A DNA stretch of 64,000 bases, from the NCBI GenBank assembly GCA_002441095.1, contig DJVG01000032.1:1-64000 (forward strand), given 5' to 3'. Both the position numbers and the translations under genes were made by a program. The notes beneath the pieces were generated by a model. It was given only the letters and a program-made list of their open reading frames with translations. It searched no databases and was not told the origin of the DNA. Below, in pieces: positions 1 through 9,600 of this stretch (the stretch's first letter is position 1; the number at the start of each line of letters is the position of its first letter). Source of the DNA: Elusimicrobia bacterium UBA6262. Lineage in GTDB: Bacteria > CAYTYR01 > UBA6262.

Positions 1-1205
1 GGGGCAATTGGTCTTTCTTTTAAGAGTTTAGCCATAGCCCCATTACCTGGGCCAGGCAGGTTTTGCACTGGTTTAGCTAATTCAAAACTTCCTTTTTTGA
101 TCCAATCTTTTAATGCAGCCGCTATCTCCCTGGCCATTGAATAACTGGATATCGGGGAAGCAGGGACCTTTTTGCCCTGGCATTCTATTTCCCCGCTGAA
201 CAGCTGGGCATAATTAACCTCCCCCAGGCTGCCGGCAATATTATTGGGATAATTTTTTCCATAATCCACGATCTGGCACCAGATATCCTGGTTCCGGACC
301 GCGGTATACTGGCAAATCTCTTCATTCAAAATCGGGATAGGCACGCCAATACCGACGGTCAAAGTAGAACCATATCCCAGGAAAGAAGATCCCCTCAGGT
401 ATTTTGGATCCATCTGTTTGAGATCACCTATTACCGAAAGAGTGCCGGCTCCAGCTTGCGGCACAGCATTTTCTTTGCGCTTAACCGCCGGATTATGCTG
501 GGTACCGTTCCAGGCTACATAGCCAATGCCGCCCCCCAGGAAAATCCTGGTGCCAATCCCGATAGTTTTATATAGCGGATCATTCAATAGCGGCGACAAC
601 TGCGCCGCACTGCAAAAATTGGCATTGCCGAGATTTGCCTGCAGGACGCCCATATACGTATAAATGATCTTATCAGTCAAGTTCACGGCACAATTATAAT
701 TCTGGTAGGCATTGCGCGGGCTGAAGAGAATAGCTTCATTGATATCCTGGATATTAACCAGGGTCTCCAGCTTTTTCCGCGGGTAGCAGTCAGTGCCATA
801 GGCCGTAGCGCTTAAGACCAGGTCTTTACCAGCAACCAGTTCTTCGATAACATGACCACCGCCATAGTTAAATTCACCGGGATATACTTTGTTGCGCGGA
901 TCATCATCAGGTATAGCCGTAGCGCCAATATACACATCCACTGCCGCTAACCCTGTATATACCGGAACGCTATTTAAATACGCATGGCCGCCGCCAAGCT
1001 TAATGCGTGGAGTGGAATGTCCGACATTAAGGAAAGCCCCACTCGAACACATCGGCCCAAAGGTTCCGGTAGTGACCACATCCACTTCATGGGCAGCTTT
1101 TTTTAAACCCTTTTCCGCGACAATATCAATTATTTCTTCAGCCGTCACTACTACTGCCTGTCCTTTTTTGATCTTTTCATTTATTTCTTCATAAGTCTTA
1201 GCCAT
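1..1205 (-). CDS. DUF39 homocysteine biosynthesis protein, 3' end cut by window
   Basis: I recognise the DUF39/HcyBio family (PF01837), which is implicated in building homocysteine by sulfur insertion in anaerobes and methanogens. Translation of the minus strand from the ATG at 1203-1205 is open for 401 codons to the window edge. It contains family-typical stretches such as TTGTFGPMCSSGAF, GGGHAYLN and IFLGGGIGYVAWNGTQHNP. The last visible residues (LPGPGNGAMAKLLKERPIAP) suggest that only a short C-terminus is missing. The start is set by AAGGAG about 10 bases upstream and by a promoter-like pair at 1233-1263. The family often sits beside a ferredoxin-like CBS protein, but the downstream neighbour is outside the window. 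The family call is firm; the exact sulfur donor and pathway are inferred. Confidence 0.85.
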   Translation of the reverse strand, partial: MAKTYEEINEKIKKGQAVVVTAEEIIDIVAEKGLKKAAHEVDVVTTGTFGPMCSSGAFLNVGHSTPRIKLGGGHAYLNSVPVYTGLAAVDVYIGATAIPDDDPRNKVYPGEFNYGGGHVIEELVAGKDLVLSATAYGTDCYPRKKLETLVNIQDINEAILFSPRNAYQNYNCAVNLTDKIIYTYMGVLQANLGNANFCSAAQLSPLLNDPLYKTIGIGTRIFLGGGIGYVAWNGTQHNPAVKRKENAVPQAGAGTLSVIGDLKQMDPKYLRGSSFLGYGSTLTVGIGVPIPILNEEICQYTAVRNQDIWCQIVDYGKNYPNNIAGSLGEVNYAQLFSGEIECQGKKVPASPISSYSMAREIAAALKDWIKKGSFELAKPVQNLPGPGNGAMAKLLKERPIA

Positions 1206-1232
1206 ACCCCTGACTCCTTCCAACCAAGTAAT

Positions 1233-1263
1233 ATTATATAATCTCTATCTAATAAGTAGACAA
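1233..1263 (-). promoter_or_regulatory. Putative sigma70-type promoter for the DUF39 gene
   Basis: On the minus strand a TTGTCT -35 (1258-1263) lies upstream of a TATATAAT stretch (1233-1240). This can be read as TATATA with 17-bp spacing or TATAAT with 19-bp spacing. It lies between the nifU terminator hairpin and the AAGGAG of the DUF39 gene, so the gene is probably transcribed on its own. Confidence 0.45.
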
Positions 1264-1276
1264 TACCATAAATAAT

Positions 1277-1313
1277 TAACCCTGTCAAGCTGAATATAGC
1301 ATTAACAGGGTTA
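1277..1313 (-). terminator. Hairpin 3' of nifU, probable terminator
   Basis: A 9-bp perfect stem, TAACCCTGT at 1277-1285 with ACAGGGTTA at 1305-1313, has a 19-nt loop and lies just past the nifU stop codon. The minus-strand sequence after it is AT-rich but lacks a long T-run, so termination strength is uncertain. Confidence 0.45.
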
Positions 1314-1322
1314 TGAAAATTG

Positions 1323-1748
1323 CTATTTCGTGCAGTGCTCATCACATATATCATCTGGATTGACTGGTGATGGCTTGCCTATTTTTTTATAATAATCATC
1401 AATAGCTGATTTAAGCGCTTGTTCCGCCAGGACCGAACAATGCATCTTGACCGGAGGAAGTCCGCCCAAAGCTTCGGCTACTGCCTTATTAGAGATGATT
1501 AGTGCTTCGGAAATAGTCTTACCCTTTACCATATCCGTGACCATAGAGCTGGTGGCAATGGCTGCCCCGCAGCCAAAGGTCTTGAATTTGGCATCAGTGA
1601 TAATATCATTCTTTACCTTAATATACAGCTCCATAATATCCCCGCAAACAGGATTACCCACATGGCCGATGCCATCCGGATTTTCCATCTCGCCCACATT
1701 GTGCGGGTTACGGAAATGCTCCATTACTTTTTCGCTATACTGGCTCAT
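1323..1748 (-). CDS. nifU: NifU/IscU-type Fe-S cluster assembly scaffold
   Basis: This 141-residue scaffold protein would assemble [Fe-S] clusters in the cytoplasm from sulfur supplied by a cysteine desulfurase. The three cluster-binding cysteines are visible: C35 (GNPVCGD, with the regulatory Asp after it), C60 (FGCGAAIA) and C104 (MHCSVL). The C-terminus adds a short tail with two extra Cys (DICDEHC). The start is the ATG at 1746-1748, which overlaps the kinase stop as ATGA; the longer upstream frame reads kinase sequence and is not a better start. No nifS/iscS lies next to it, so the desulfurase must be elsewhere. It is the last gene of a long minus-strand block and is followed by a hairpin. 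Confidence 0.9.
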   Translation of the reverse strand: MSQYSEKVMEHFRNPHNVGEMENPDGIGHVGNPVCGDIMELYIKVKNDIITDAKFKTFGCGAAIATSSMVTDMVKGKTISEALIISNKAVAEALGGLPPVKMHCSVLAEQALKSAIDDYYKKIGKPSPVNPDDICDEHCTK

Positions 1749-2848
1749 TTTTTTCCCTCTGTTTTTTCCAAGGGCACAGTGAAATAGAACGTGCTTCCTT
1801 TGCCTACCACGCTTTCTACCCACACCTTACCCTGATAATTTTCGATAATCCTTTTGACCAGGGTTAAGCCCAAACCCAGAGATCCGCTTTTGAATTCAAA
1901 AGTACCGGATGAATGCTGGTCATCAGATTTCACTTCATAAAAGCTCTCAAAAATATTTTCAAACTCATTTTCCGGGATACCGATGCCAGTGTCAGCGATC
2001 TCCGCCTGGATCTTATCCGGGAATGTCTTGGTCCTGATCGTGATCTTGCCTTCATCTTGCGTGAATTTTATCGCGTTCATGACCAGGTTAGTCAATACCT
2101 GGTTCATTTCCCGCTTATTCATCTTGGCCAAGGGTAATTTCTGGTCAAGCTCCAGGACCAGGAACTGCTTGCGCTTCTGCGCAAATATCTCCAGGTCGCT
2201 ATAAACTTCTTTGATCAAGTCATTTAAATTGGTTTGGTCTCTTTTTTCCAGTTTATCTTTTTGCTCGGTTTTAACCATATCCAGGACATTATCAATAGTT
2301 TGCAGGTAACGATTGATAATTTCCTTGGCTTTGCCGCATTTTAATTTAAATTCTTCATCCTTTCCCTTAAACATGCCCAGCTCAAAGAGGCTGATATACC
2401 CGTTAAGCACAGTGAGCGGGGTACGGAATTCATGGGAAGCTATGGAGATGAACTTAGACTTCATTTGTTCTTTTTTCAGCAGGTCCTGGTGGGCTTTTTC
2501 CAACGCTACTTTGCCCCTGTTTTCAAACTGGACCAGTATATTGACTGTTAATCCAACGATAATATAGAGAATAATTTCTAAAGTATTATCTAACATCCAG
2601 CTGCTACCCAATTGCGGGGGCGGGGGCCAGATCCTTAACATGTAAAAAAAACTGCTGATCAAAGCTGCCGCAGCCACTCCGACCGGCCCGAGCTTAAAGG
2701 CGGCAAAAATGATCGGGATAAAATATAATTTACGGAAAACATTATGTAAAAAAACATTGTCAACAGGACTGAAATAGTGGCCCAGCGTAATAACCGCTAT
2801 AAAGGCACATAAAATAAAAAAATCAGTCGTTACTTTTTTGTTTTTCAT
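1745..2848 (-). CDS. Membrane sensor histidine kinase
   Basis: The 367-residue protein starts with a multi-helix hydrophobic region (residues about 9-110, four to five membrane segments). It is followed by a HisKA dimerisation helix with the phospho-acceptor motif SHEFRTPL (about residue 138) and a HATPase_c domain with N-box VMNAIKFT, G1 DTGIGIPE and GLGLTLVKRI. No periplasmic loop of note is present, so it probably senses through the membrane domain. That domain resembles the duplicated membrane module of the GGDEF protein at 44146-45708. There is no response regulator in the window, so it is an orphan kinase. GAGGTGATCG precedes the ATG; the first 26 bases overlap rsmA and the last 4 overlap nifU. 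Confidence 0.88.
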   Translation of the reverse strand: MKNKKVTTDFFILCAFIAVITLGHYFSPVDNVFLHNVFRKLYFIPIIFAAFKLGPVGVAAAALISSFFYMLRIWPPPPQLGSSWMLDNTLEIILYIIVGLTVNILVQFENRGKVALEKAHQDLLKKEQMKSKFISIASHEFRTPLTVLNGYISLFELGMFKGKDEEFKLKCGKAKEIINRYLQTIDNVLDMVKTEQKDKLEKRDQTNLNDLIKEVYSDLEIFAQKRKQFLVLELDQKLPLAKMNKREMNQVLTNLVMNAIKFTQDEGKITIRTKTFPDKIQAEIADTGIGIPENEFENIFESFYEVKSDDQHSSGTFEFKSGSLGLGLTLVKRIIENYQGKVWVESVVGKGSTFYFTVPLEKTEGKK

Positions 2849-3629
2849 CGATCACCTCGGTTAGTCGGGCGAATTCAGCGATGCTGAGGGTTTCAGCGCG
2901 CCGGCCGGATTCTATCCCTGCTTCTTTCAGTCCTTGTTCAAGCAGAACCGCGTCCAGGCCATAGTTGTGTTTCAAGCTATTAAGAATAGTCTTACGCCTC
3001 TGGGCAAAGGCAGCCTTGACTACTTTCTTAAACATGGGAACATTGGATAATTTTTCCCGCGGCTGCGGTAAAAAATCTATTTTGATCACGGCAGAATCAA
3101 CTTTAGGAACAGGACTAAAACAATTAGCCGGGACTAAGCGTATGACCTGAACTTTAGCGTAAAATTGCAGCATGATCGAAATAACGCCATATTCCTTGCC
3201 GCCGGGGACAGCCGCCAGACGCTGGGCAACTTCTTTCTGCACCATAATAATCGCCTGGTTAAACTGCGGATTGGCCAGGTGCCAATCCAGTAATTGGAAA
3301 ATTATCGGTGAGGTAATATAATAAGGGACATTAGCCGTAACCTTAAACGGGCCAGTCATCAATTCAGCCGGCAGTTGATAATTCATAATATCTTGCTGCA
3401 TGATCACCACGTTTGGATATGGCTTTAAACTTACCTGTAATTCCTGAACTAAGCGCGGATCGATCTCTACGGCTATTAATTGTCCCACCAACGGGGCAAT
3501 AAGCTTAGTTAACATCCCGCGGCCAGGCCCGATCTCTATTACCCGGTCATTTTTTGTCAAAGATGCTGCTGTTATTATATCTAAAGCTACTTTCTTGTCA
3601 TTAAGGAATACTTGGCCCCATTTTTTCAC
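2823..3629 (-). CDS. rsmA: 16S rRNA dimethyladenosine transferase RsmA/KsgA
   Basis: RsmA dimethylates the two adjacent adenines in the 3' hairpin of 16S rRNA late in 30S assembly, using S-adenosylmethionine. The 268-residue length is normal. Visible motifs are the SAM-binding motif I IEIGPGRGML (residues 31-40), the acidic IAVEIDP after beta-2 (52-58), and the catalytic NVPYYITSPII (100-110). The C-terminal part contains the usual FAQRRKTILNSL. It sits between pdxA (4-bp overlap) and the histidine kinase (26-bp overlap), so translation is probably coupled. The surA-pdxA-rsmA order is the same as in Escherichia coli. Confidence 0.96.
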   Translation of the reverse strand: MKKWGQVFLNDKKVALDIITAASLTKNDRVIEIGPGRGMLTKLIAPLVGQLIAVEIDPRLVQELQVSLKPYPNVVIMQQDIMNYQLPAELMTGPFKVTANVPYYITSPIIFQLLDWHLANPQFNQAIIMVQKEVAQRLAAVPGGKEYGVISIMLQFYAKVQVIRLVPANCFSPVPKVDSAVIKIDFLPQPREKLSNVPMFKKVVKAAFAQRRKTILNSLKHNYGLDAVLLEQGLKEAGIESGRRAETLSIAEFARLTEVIDEKQKSND

Positions 3630-4633
3630 TTAGCACCAAAACGGCAGGCTTTAGCCGCTACTTTTAAGGCCTCCAGCATACTGCCTGAATCAGCAACCCA
3701 TTTTCCGGCCAGGTCAAAAGCTGTGCCATGGCAAGGCGAGGTACGCACGAAAGGCAAACCAAGGGTCATATTCACACCTCTCTTATAAGCCAGTAACTTG
3801 ATCGGGATCATCCCCTGATCGTGATACATGGCAATAGCTAAGTCATATCTTCCGCCAGCGGCATAATAAAAAGCCGAATCGCTGGAGATCGGCCCGTCTA
3901 CATGATAGCCTTTCTTTTTCGCCTGGTTCACAGCCGGGATAAGAATATCTTGTTCTTCATTGCCGAGGATACCGCTTTCACCGATATGCGGATTTAAGCC
4001 GCAGACCACGATCCGGGGAGAATCAATACCAAAAAACTTCAAGCCTTTATCTCCCAGCTCTATCGCCTCCATTATCTTTTCCGCAGTAATATTCTTACTG
4101 ACGTCTTTTAAGGCCATATGTCTGGTTAATAAAATTACTTTTAGCGTGCCTCCGGTCAAGAGCATAACATATTTACTGGTATTGGTCAATTCAGCCAGGA
4201 GTTCGGTGTGCCCGTTATACTTGAACCCGGACAGGTGCATGGCTTCTTTGCTGATGGGAGCGGTTACTATCCCTTTGATCTCTCCGGCCAAAGCCAAGCG
4301 GACAGCTTCTTTAATATACTCAACCGCCGCTTGCCCGCACATTTTCTGGACTTGCCCGATCTTCAGCTCATCCATATTGATCGTATCAATATTAATAATA
4401 TTAATACGACCGAATTCAAAGACCGCTTCACTGGGTTTGCTGATCGCCTTCACTGAAAAACTTTTCACCGGGAAGCGCTTGGAATCCTGAAAAATCTTAA
4501 TATCCCCGATCAAAATGGGCCGGCAAAGATGATAGATCTCCGGCTCCAGGCAGGCTTTGGCGATAATTTCTGGGCCAATACCGGCGACATCACCAATAGT
4601 GATCCCTAAAACTGGTTTTTCCTGTTCAGTCAT
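3626..4633 (-). CDS. pdxA: 4-hydroxythreonine-4-phosphate dehydrogenase PdxA
   Basis: PdxA oxidises 4-phosphohydroxy-L-threonine to the amino-ketone that PdxJ condenses with deoxyxylulose 5-phosphate, so this is the DXP-dependent vitamin B6 route. The 335-residue protein opens with VLGITIGDVAGIGPEI and carries the metal/substrate histidines in KYNGHTELLAE, NPHIGESG and AMYHDQGMIP, plus the end motif RTSPCHGTAFDLAGK. PdxJ is encoded about 58 kb away at 62584-63297. The preceding foldase gene ends 22 bases upstream, so the two are probably cotranscribed. Confidence 0.96.
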   Translation of the reverse strand: MTEQEKPVLGITIGDVAGIGPEIIAKACLEPEIYHLCRPILIGDIKIFQDSKRFPVKSFSVKAISKPSEAVFEFGRINIINIDTINMDELKIGQVQKMCGQAAVEYIKEAVRLALAGEIKGIVTAPISKEAMHLSGFKYNGHTELLAELTNTSKYVMLLTGGTLKVILLTRHMALKDVSKNITAEKIMEAIELGDKGLKFFGIDSPRIVVCGLNPHIGESGILGNEEQDILIPAVNQAKKKGYHVDGPISSDSAFYYAAGGRYDLAIAMYHDQGMIPIKLLAYKRGVNMTLGLPFVRTSPCHGTAFDLAGKWVADSGSMLEALKVAAKACRFGAK

Positions 4634-4655
4634 ATCATTTTATCCAATTCATGAT

Positions 4656-5684
4656 TTATTCCAATTCATGAGTTTCTATTTTTGATTTGCCCTTTAAATC
4701 TTTGAGCCATCCCTCAAATTGCTTTTCCATGGACTGTTGGTAGAGCATGTTCTGGACATACTCTTTTATTTTTACATTTTTACCCTGGCCAACCGGCACT
4801 TCATCTTCCAATGCCAGCTGTTTGGCTGGTTTTGTTTCTTCTACTTTGATCAAATGATAGCCGAAAGAAGTTTTTACCACATCGCTTACCTGTCCCGGTT
4901 TCAGGGCAAAAGCGGCTTTGCTGAATTCAGGGACCATGGTCTCCTTGGTGAAAAAACCCAGGTCTCCGCCATTTTCCTTGGAGCCTGGATCTTCTGAATA
5001 TTCCTTAGCTAAAGCCGAGAAATCTCCACCTTTTTTGATCTTAGCTTGGACTTCCTGGATTTTTTTCAAGGCTGCGGACTGGGTTTTCAGGTCAGCTTTT
5101 TCTTCTACCCGGACCAGGATATGGCGTGCCCGTACCTGCTCATCCTGTTTTAGCTCTTTTTTATGCTCATCATAATATTTCTGGACTTCAGCCTCAGTAG
5201 GCAAAACAGCCTTGCTTTTGATCTCCTTATCGATCAGCTTCATGACCATCAATTGTTCCTTAATATCATTCTCAAATACTTTTTCTGTATACCCCTGGCG
5301 CTTCAGTTCATCTTTATACTCCTGGTAATTATTGTTAGGGTTGAACCGTTTTTTAACCTCATCAACGCCTTTTTGGATATCCTGCTTAGTCACGATAATG
5401 TTTTGCTTCTTGGCTTCCTGCCGCAGGAGCTTTTCTTCGACCATTTGGTTCAGCATCTCTTTTTTCATTTCCTTAAGTTTTTCCTCGGCATCGGCCCCTT
5501 TGTAGGCCTGGCGGTATTGCTCGATCATCGGTCCGGTCTTTTTATTGAAATCTTCCAGGGTGATAATCTCATTATTCACTACCGCTACGGTCTTATTCAC
5601 TACTTTAGCCAGCACCATACTGGTGCCTAGTAAACTAAACAGGGTGATCAATCCAACTACTTTTGCCAATCTGACTCTCATCAT
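4656..5684 (-). CDS. SurA-like periplasmic peptidyl-prolyl isomerase
   Basis: This 342-residue exported chaperone and foldase has an N-terminal signal sequence (VGLITLFSLLGTSMVLAKV). A SurA-N-like helical domain follows (KTVAVVNNEIITLEDFNKKTG, about 29-160), and then a parvulin PPIC domain. The parvulin motifs seen are VRARHILVRVEEKA, FSALAKEYSEDPGSKENGGDLGFF and PGQVSDVVKTSFGYHLIKVEE (about 185-285). A charged C-terminal helix completes it. Only one PPIC domain is present, against two in E. coli SurA. It is next to pdxA and rsmA as surA is in E. coli. Its start overlaps the stop of the next PPIC gene by one base (TAATG). Role in outer-membrane protein folding is inferred from the family. Confidence 0.9.
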   Translation of the reverse strand: MMRVRLAKVVGLITLFSLLGTSMVLAKVVNKTVAVVNNEIITLEDFNKKTGPMIEQYRQAYKGADAEEKLKEMKKEMLNQMVEEKLLRQEAKKQNIIVTKQDIQKGVDEVKKRFNPNNNYQEYKDELKRQGYTEKVFENDIKEQLMVMKLIDKEIKSKAVLPTEAEVQKYYDEHKKELKQDEQVRARHILVRVEEKADLKTQSAALKKIQEVQAKIKKGGDFSALAKEYSEDPGSKENGGDLGFFTKETMVPEFSKAAFALKPGQVSDVVKTSFGYHLIKVEETKPAKQLALEDEVPVGQGKNVKIKEYVQNMLYQQSMEKQFEGWLKDLKGKSKIETHELE

Positions 5685-6562
5685 TATTTTGCTCCTTCAC
5701 TAATGCCGGCAGAAGGACCTCCGGCAATGTTAATTTCTTTCAATTTTTCATCATTGATCTTGACATGCCATTTTTTCTTCAAGCTTTCCAGCCACTGGTC
5801 AAATTTATTTTTTTCCACTATCCGTTCTATATCGGCTTTGGCTTCCTCAAAGCTCTTTTCCCCGGCAGTTTTCTTATCAATCAGCTTGATCAGATGATAA
5901 CCGAACGCGGTTTTAACCGGTCCGCTAAGCTGTCCCGGAGTAGTTAAAGCAAAGGCGGCTTTTTCAAATTCCGGTACCATTTCGCCTTTACTGAAATATC
6001 CCATTTCCCCGCCGGCTTTGCCGGAATTGGTATCCAGGGAAACTTCCCTGGCCAACTGGCTAAAATCAGTGCCTTTTTTCAACTGCGCCAATACCAGTTC
6101 CGCCTGGGCCTGCTCCTTTACCAGGATATGCGCTACTTTTACCCGCTCCAGGGCTGTAAACTCACTTTTATGCTGGTCATAATAGTTCTTGGCTTCAGCT
6201 TCACTGGGTTTCAGCTGGGATTCCCTGACATTTTTGATCATTTCTTCCAGCAGGATCTGGTCAACGATCATACTGATCCTGGCTTGGATAGCTTTTTCCT
6301 TATCCAGGTTCCGCTCTTTGGCCTCTTGCACTATCAATTGCTCTTTAACCAGCGCGTCCAGCATAGTTTTTTTATCTTCATCGGTCCGGACCATAGCCTG
6401 ATACTGCGGTGACAACTGCTTTAACCGCTCGGTAAAATCACTGCTGGTTATAACTTTAGAGCCAATATTAGCTAAAACTGTTTGTTGGCGTGAACAACCG
6501 GCCAGTGCCAGGATAAGCAAAGCTATAGTGACCAGGATTAATTTCTTATTGCCATTCATCAA
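5684..6562 (-). CDS. PrsA-like lipoprotein peptidyl-prolyl isomerase
   Basis: The 292-residue protein has a lipoprotein signal with lipobox LALAGC (Cys near residue 23). An N-terminal chaperone helix region (VITSSDFTERLKQL, about 38-130) precedes a PPIC parvulin domain with VKVAHILVKEQ, FSQLAREVSLDTNSGKAGG and LSGPVKTAFGYHLIKL (about 140-240). It is a paralogue of the gene downstream; both share MVPEFEKAAFAL-type segments. Overlap by one base suggests they are translated together. One is a lipoprotein and the other appears soluble, so they may work in different places of the envelope; that division is inference. Confidence 0.9.
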   Translation of the reverse strand: MMNGNKKLILVTIALLILALAGCSRQQTVLANIGSKVITSSDFTERLKQLSPQYQAMVRTDEDKKTMLDALVKEQLIVQEAKERNLDKEKAIQARISMIVDQILLEEMIKNVRESQLKPSEAEAKNYYDQHKSEFTALERVKVAHILVKEQAQAELVLAQLKKGTDFSQLAREVSLDTNSGKAGGEMGYFSKGEMVPEFEKAAFALTTPGQLSGPVKTAFGYHLIKLIDKKTAGEKSFEEAKADIERIVEKNKFDQWLESLKKKWHVKINDEKLKEINIAGGPSAGISEGAK

Positions 6563-6607
6563 TACCCCCTGTTTTCCATGTAATTAAATTTTATTTATAT
6601 CATATTT

Positions 6608-9600
6608 TCAGAGTCTCTGCAAGATATTTCTCAAAATTACCCGAGATCCCTTTTTTACCACTAAAGCAAAAGGCGGACCGGCCTGGAAACGCACTGACCC
6701 GGGAAACTGGCTGGCCAGTTGCACTAAGGCGGTGCCCTTTACCTTGGTTTGGGGATGGAAAAGGAACTCCCAATGATCCTCCTGCTCGCTAATTTCTTCG
6801 ATCAGTAATCCCTGGCACAAGACACGTAATTCGATGATCTCGATCAGGTTCAGCGCTTCCAGGGGTAAGGGACCGTAGCGATCCTTGATCTCGCTGTGAA
6901 TTTCCTGCAGTTCGTCCAAAGTATTAACTTGTGAAAGTTTCTTATATATCTCCATGCGGGGTAATTCATCACTAATATAGGGCGCTGGCAAATAAGCTTT
7001 TATCCGCAAATTGATACTGGGAGTAATAGTAATCTCTTTTTCCTGGCCTTTCAGGCGCTGGATATTCTCCTGCAGAAGTTTGCAATACAGGTCAAATCCT
7101 ACTTTGGAAATATAGCCGCTTTGCTCTTTGCCCAACAGGTTACCGGCACCGCGCAATTCCAAGTCCCGCATGGCTATTTTAAATCCAGAACCAAGCTGGG
7201 TAAATTCCTGGATCGCTTTCAGCCGGGCTGCCGCATCCTGGGTAAAAACAAAATCCCGGGGATAGAAGAAATAACTATAAGCCCGGCGGCTGGACCGGCC
7301 TACCCGGCCCCGTAACTGGTACAAGTCGGCCAGGCCGAATCTCGTAGCATCATCCACGATCAGGGTATTGACATTAGGCATATCCAATCCTGATTCTATA
7401 ATGGTAGTAGCGATGATCACTTCAAATTTCCTGGCCATAAAATCAAGCATGATCTTTTCCAAGGCGCGGGAATTCATCTGGCCGTGTGCTACTTTGAACT
7501 TGGCTTCCGGCACCAGTTCTGCCAGTTTTTTGGCGCACCGGTCAATGGTCAGGACCCGGTTATGCACATAAAACACCTGCCCGGAACGGGAGATCTCATG
7601 GAGAATAGCCTGGCGCAGGACTTCATCATTATGTTCCATCACATAGGTGGATACCGGTAGGCGTCCTTCCGGTGGATTATTGATCAGGCTGACATCACGG
7701 ATACCGCTTAAAGACATCTCCAGGGTCCGGGGAATAGGAGTCGCGGTCAGGGTTAAAACATGGACATTCCGGCAGATCTGTTTTATCCTTTCCTTATGGC
7801 TTACCCCAAACCGCTGTTCTTCATCCACCACCAGGAGCCCCAAATCCTTGAACTTAATATCTTTTTGCAGCAGGCGATGAGTACCAATAATAATATCCAC
7901 CAGTCCCTTCCTCAGGTCCTTGATCACCTGATCATGTTCAGCTTTGCCGCGAAACCGGGAAAGCATTTCCACCCGCACCGGGTAATCGGCTAACCGTTCC
8001 CGGAAAGTGTTCAGGTGCTGCTCGGCCAAAATAGTGGTTGGGACCAGTACCGCTACCTGTTTATTATTGTTCACCGCCACAAAAGCCGCCCGCATAGCTA
8101 CTTCTGTTTTACCGTAACCGACATCGCCGCAGACCAGCCGGTCCATAGGCTTGTTTCCGGACAGATCCTTTTTCACCGCCTGGATAGCTTGCCGCTGGTC
8201 CGGGGTTTCTTCATAAATGAAAGCCGCCTCAAATTCCTGCTGCCAGTGAGTATCAGTATTAAAGGCTTTGCCCTCAATAACGGACCGCTCACTGTACAAT
8301 CCCAATAGTTCCTTGGCCAGCTGCAGGGTCGATTCTTTGACTTGTTCCTTGACCCGTTGCCAGGTATTGCCACCCAAGCGGTACATTTTTAGCCGGGCCA
8401 GGCCGGGATGACTCCCGGCAGAAACATATTTTTGCACTAAATTCATTTGTTCTACCGGGACATAGAGGCGGTCGCCTGCGGCATACTTTAAAGACAAAAA
8501 ATCTTCTTCTTTGTTCCCGATCACCAGGCGTTGGATACCCTCATAAACACCAACACCATATGTCTCATGCACAATATAATCATGTTCTTTTAAATCAGTA
8601 AATGGATTTAAGGCCAGCGGCGCTGGTTTTTTGATTTTTGCCAAATACTTGCGTTCCAGGTACCGGCCGAATATTTCTTCATCGCTGACTACGGCCAATT
8701 TTAAGGCTGTGGATACAAAGCCACCGGAAATAACCCCGGTCTGCATCCGGCAAAAATCAGCATCAGAGTCCAGCAGCTCCTGCAGGCGTTGTTGTTGTCC
8801 GGCATTATCAGCGACCAGGGTGACGGCATAACCCCGGGTATGCCATTGCTTCAGTCTTTCCCTGAGCAGGGGTATAGAGCCATGATAATTTTCCATGGGC
8901 TGAAAATCAAACGCCAAGGTTTGCGGCGAACTAGTCAAGGTAAAAGATAATTCCTGCGTCAGGAGATCCGGCGGGAACCCTTCCAGGGGCCTTAATAATT
9001 CATTTTTTACCAGGATACACTCTGCTTTAAAGATCGACCAAAGCGGTGAGCTAGTCCTGTCCGAACGTAAGGGCAGGATGGCAATCTTTTCCAAAGTATT
9101 TACCGACCGCTGGGTAAAACTTTCAAATTGCCTTAGGCTTTCCAGCAAATCACCGTTAAACTCCAGCCGGACAGGATGTTCGGCCAGCGGGATAAATATA
9201 TCCAGGATGCCACCGCGGACAGAAAACTCACCCGGCTTTTCCACAAAAGGAGCGCGTTGGTACCCGGCGGCAACTAAGTTAACAGTAAGTTTTTCCAGGT
9301 CAATAGTTTGCCCGGCACTTAAAGACTGGCGTAATTGCTCGTACTGGACTAAAGGGATAACGGTCTGGGACAGCGCTTCACGGCTGGAGACACAAAAGAA
9401 ACTGGCTCTACTCCGGATCGCCTCCAGTAATTGCAAATAGCCGTACTCATCATCCAGGAAAATATCCGCTTCTTCTGTGCCGGCAAAAATCAGCAGGTCC
9501 TCATAGAATTTCAGGCTGGCCTCTTCCTCCCCGATAATAAGCAAAGGACGGCTTAAGTGCCGCCCGAGAGACTGCGCGAAGAGAGCTTTGCTGGCCCCGG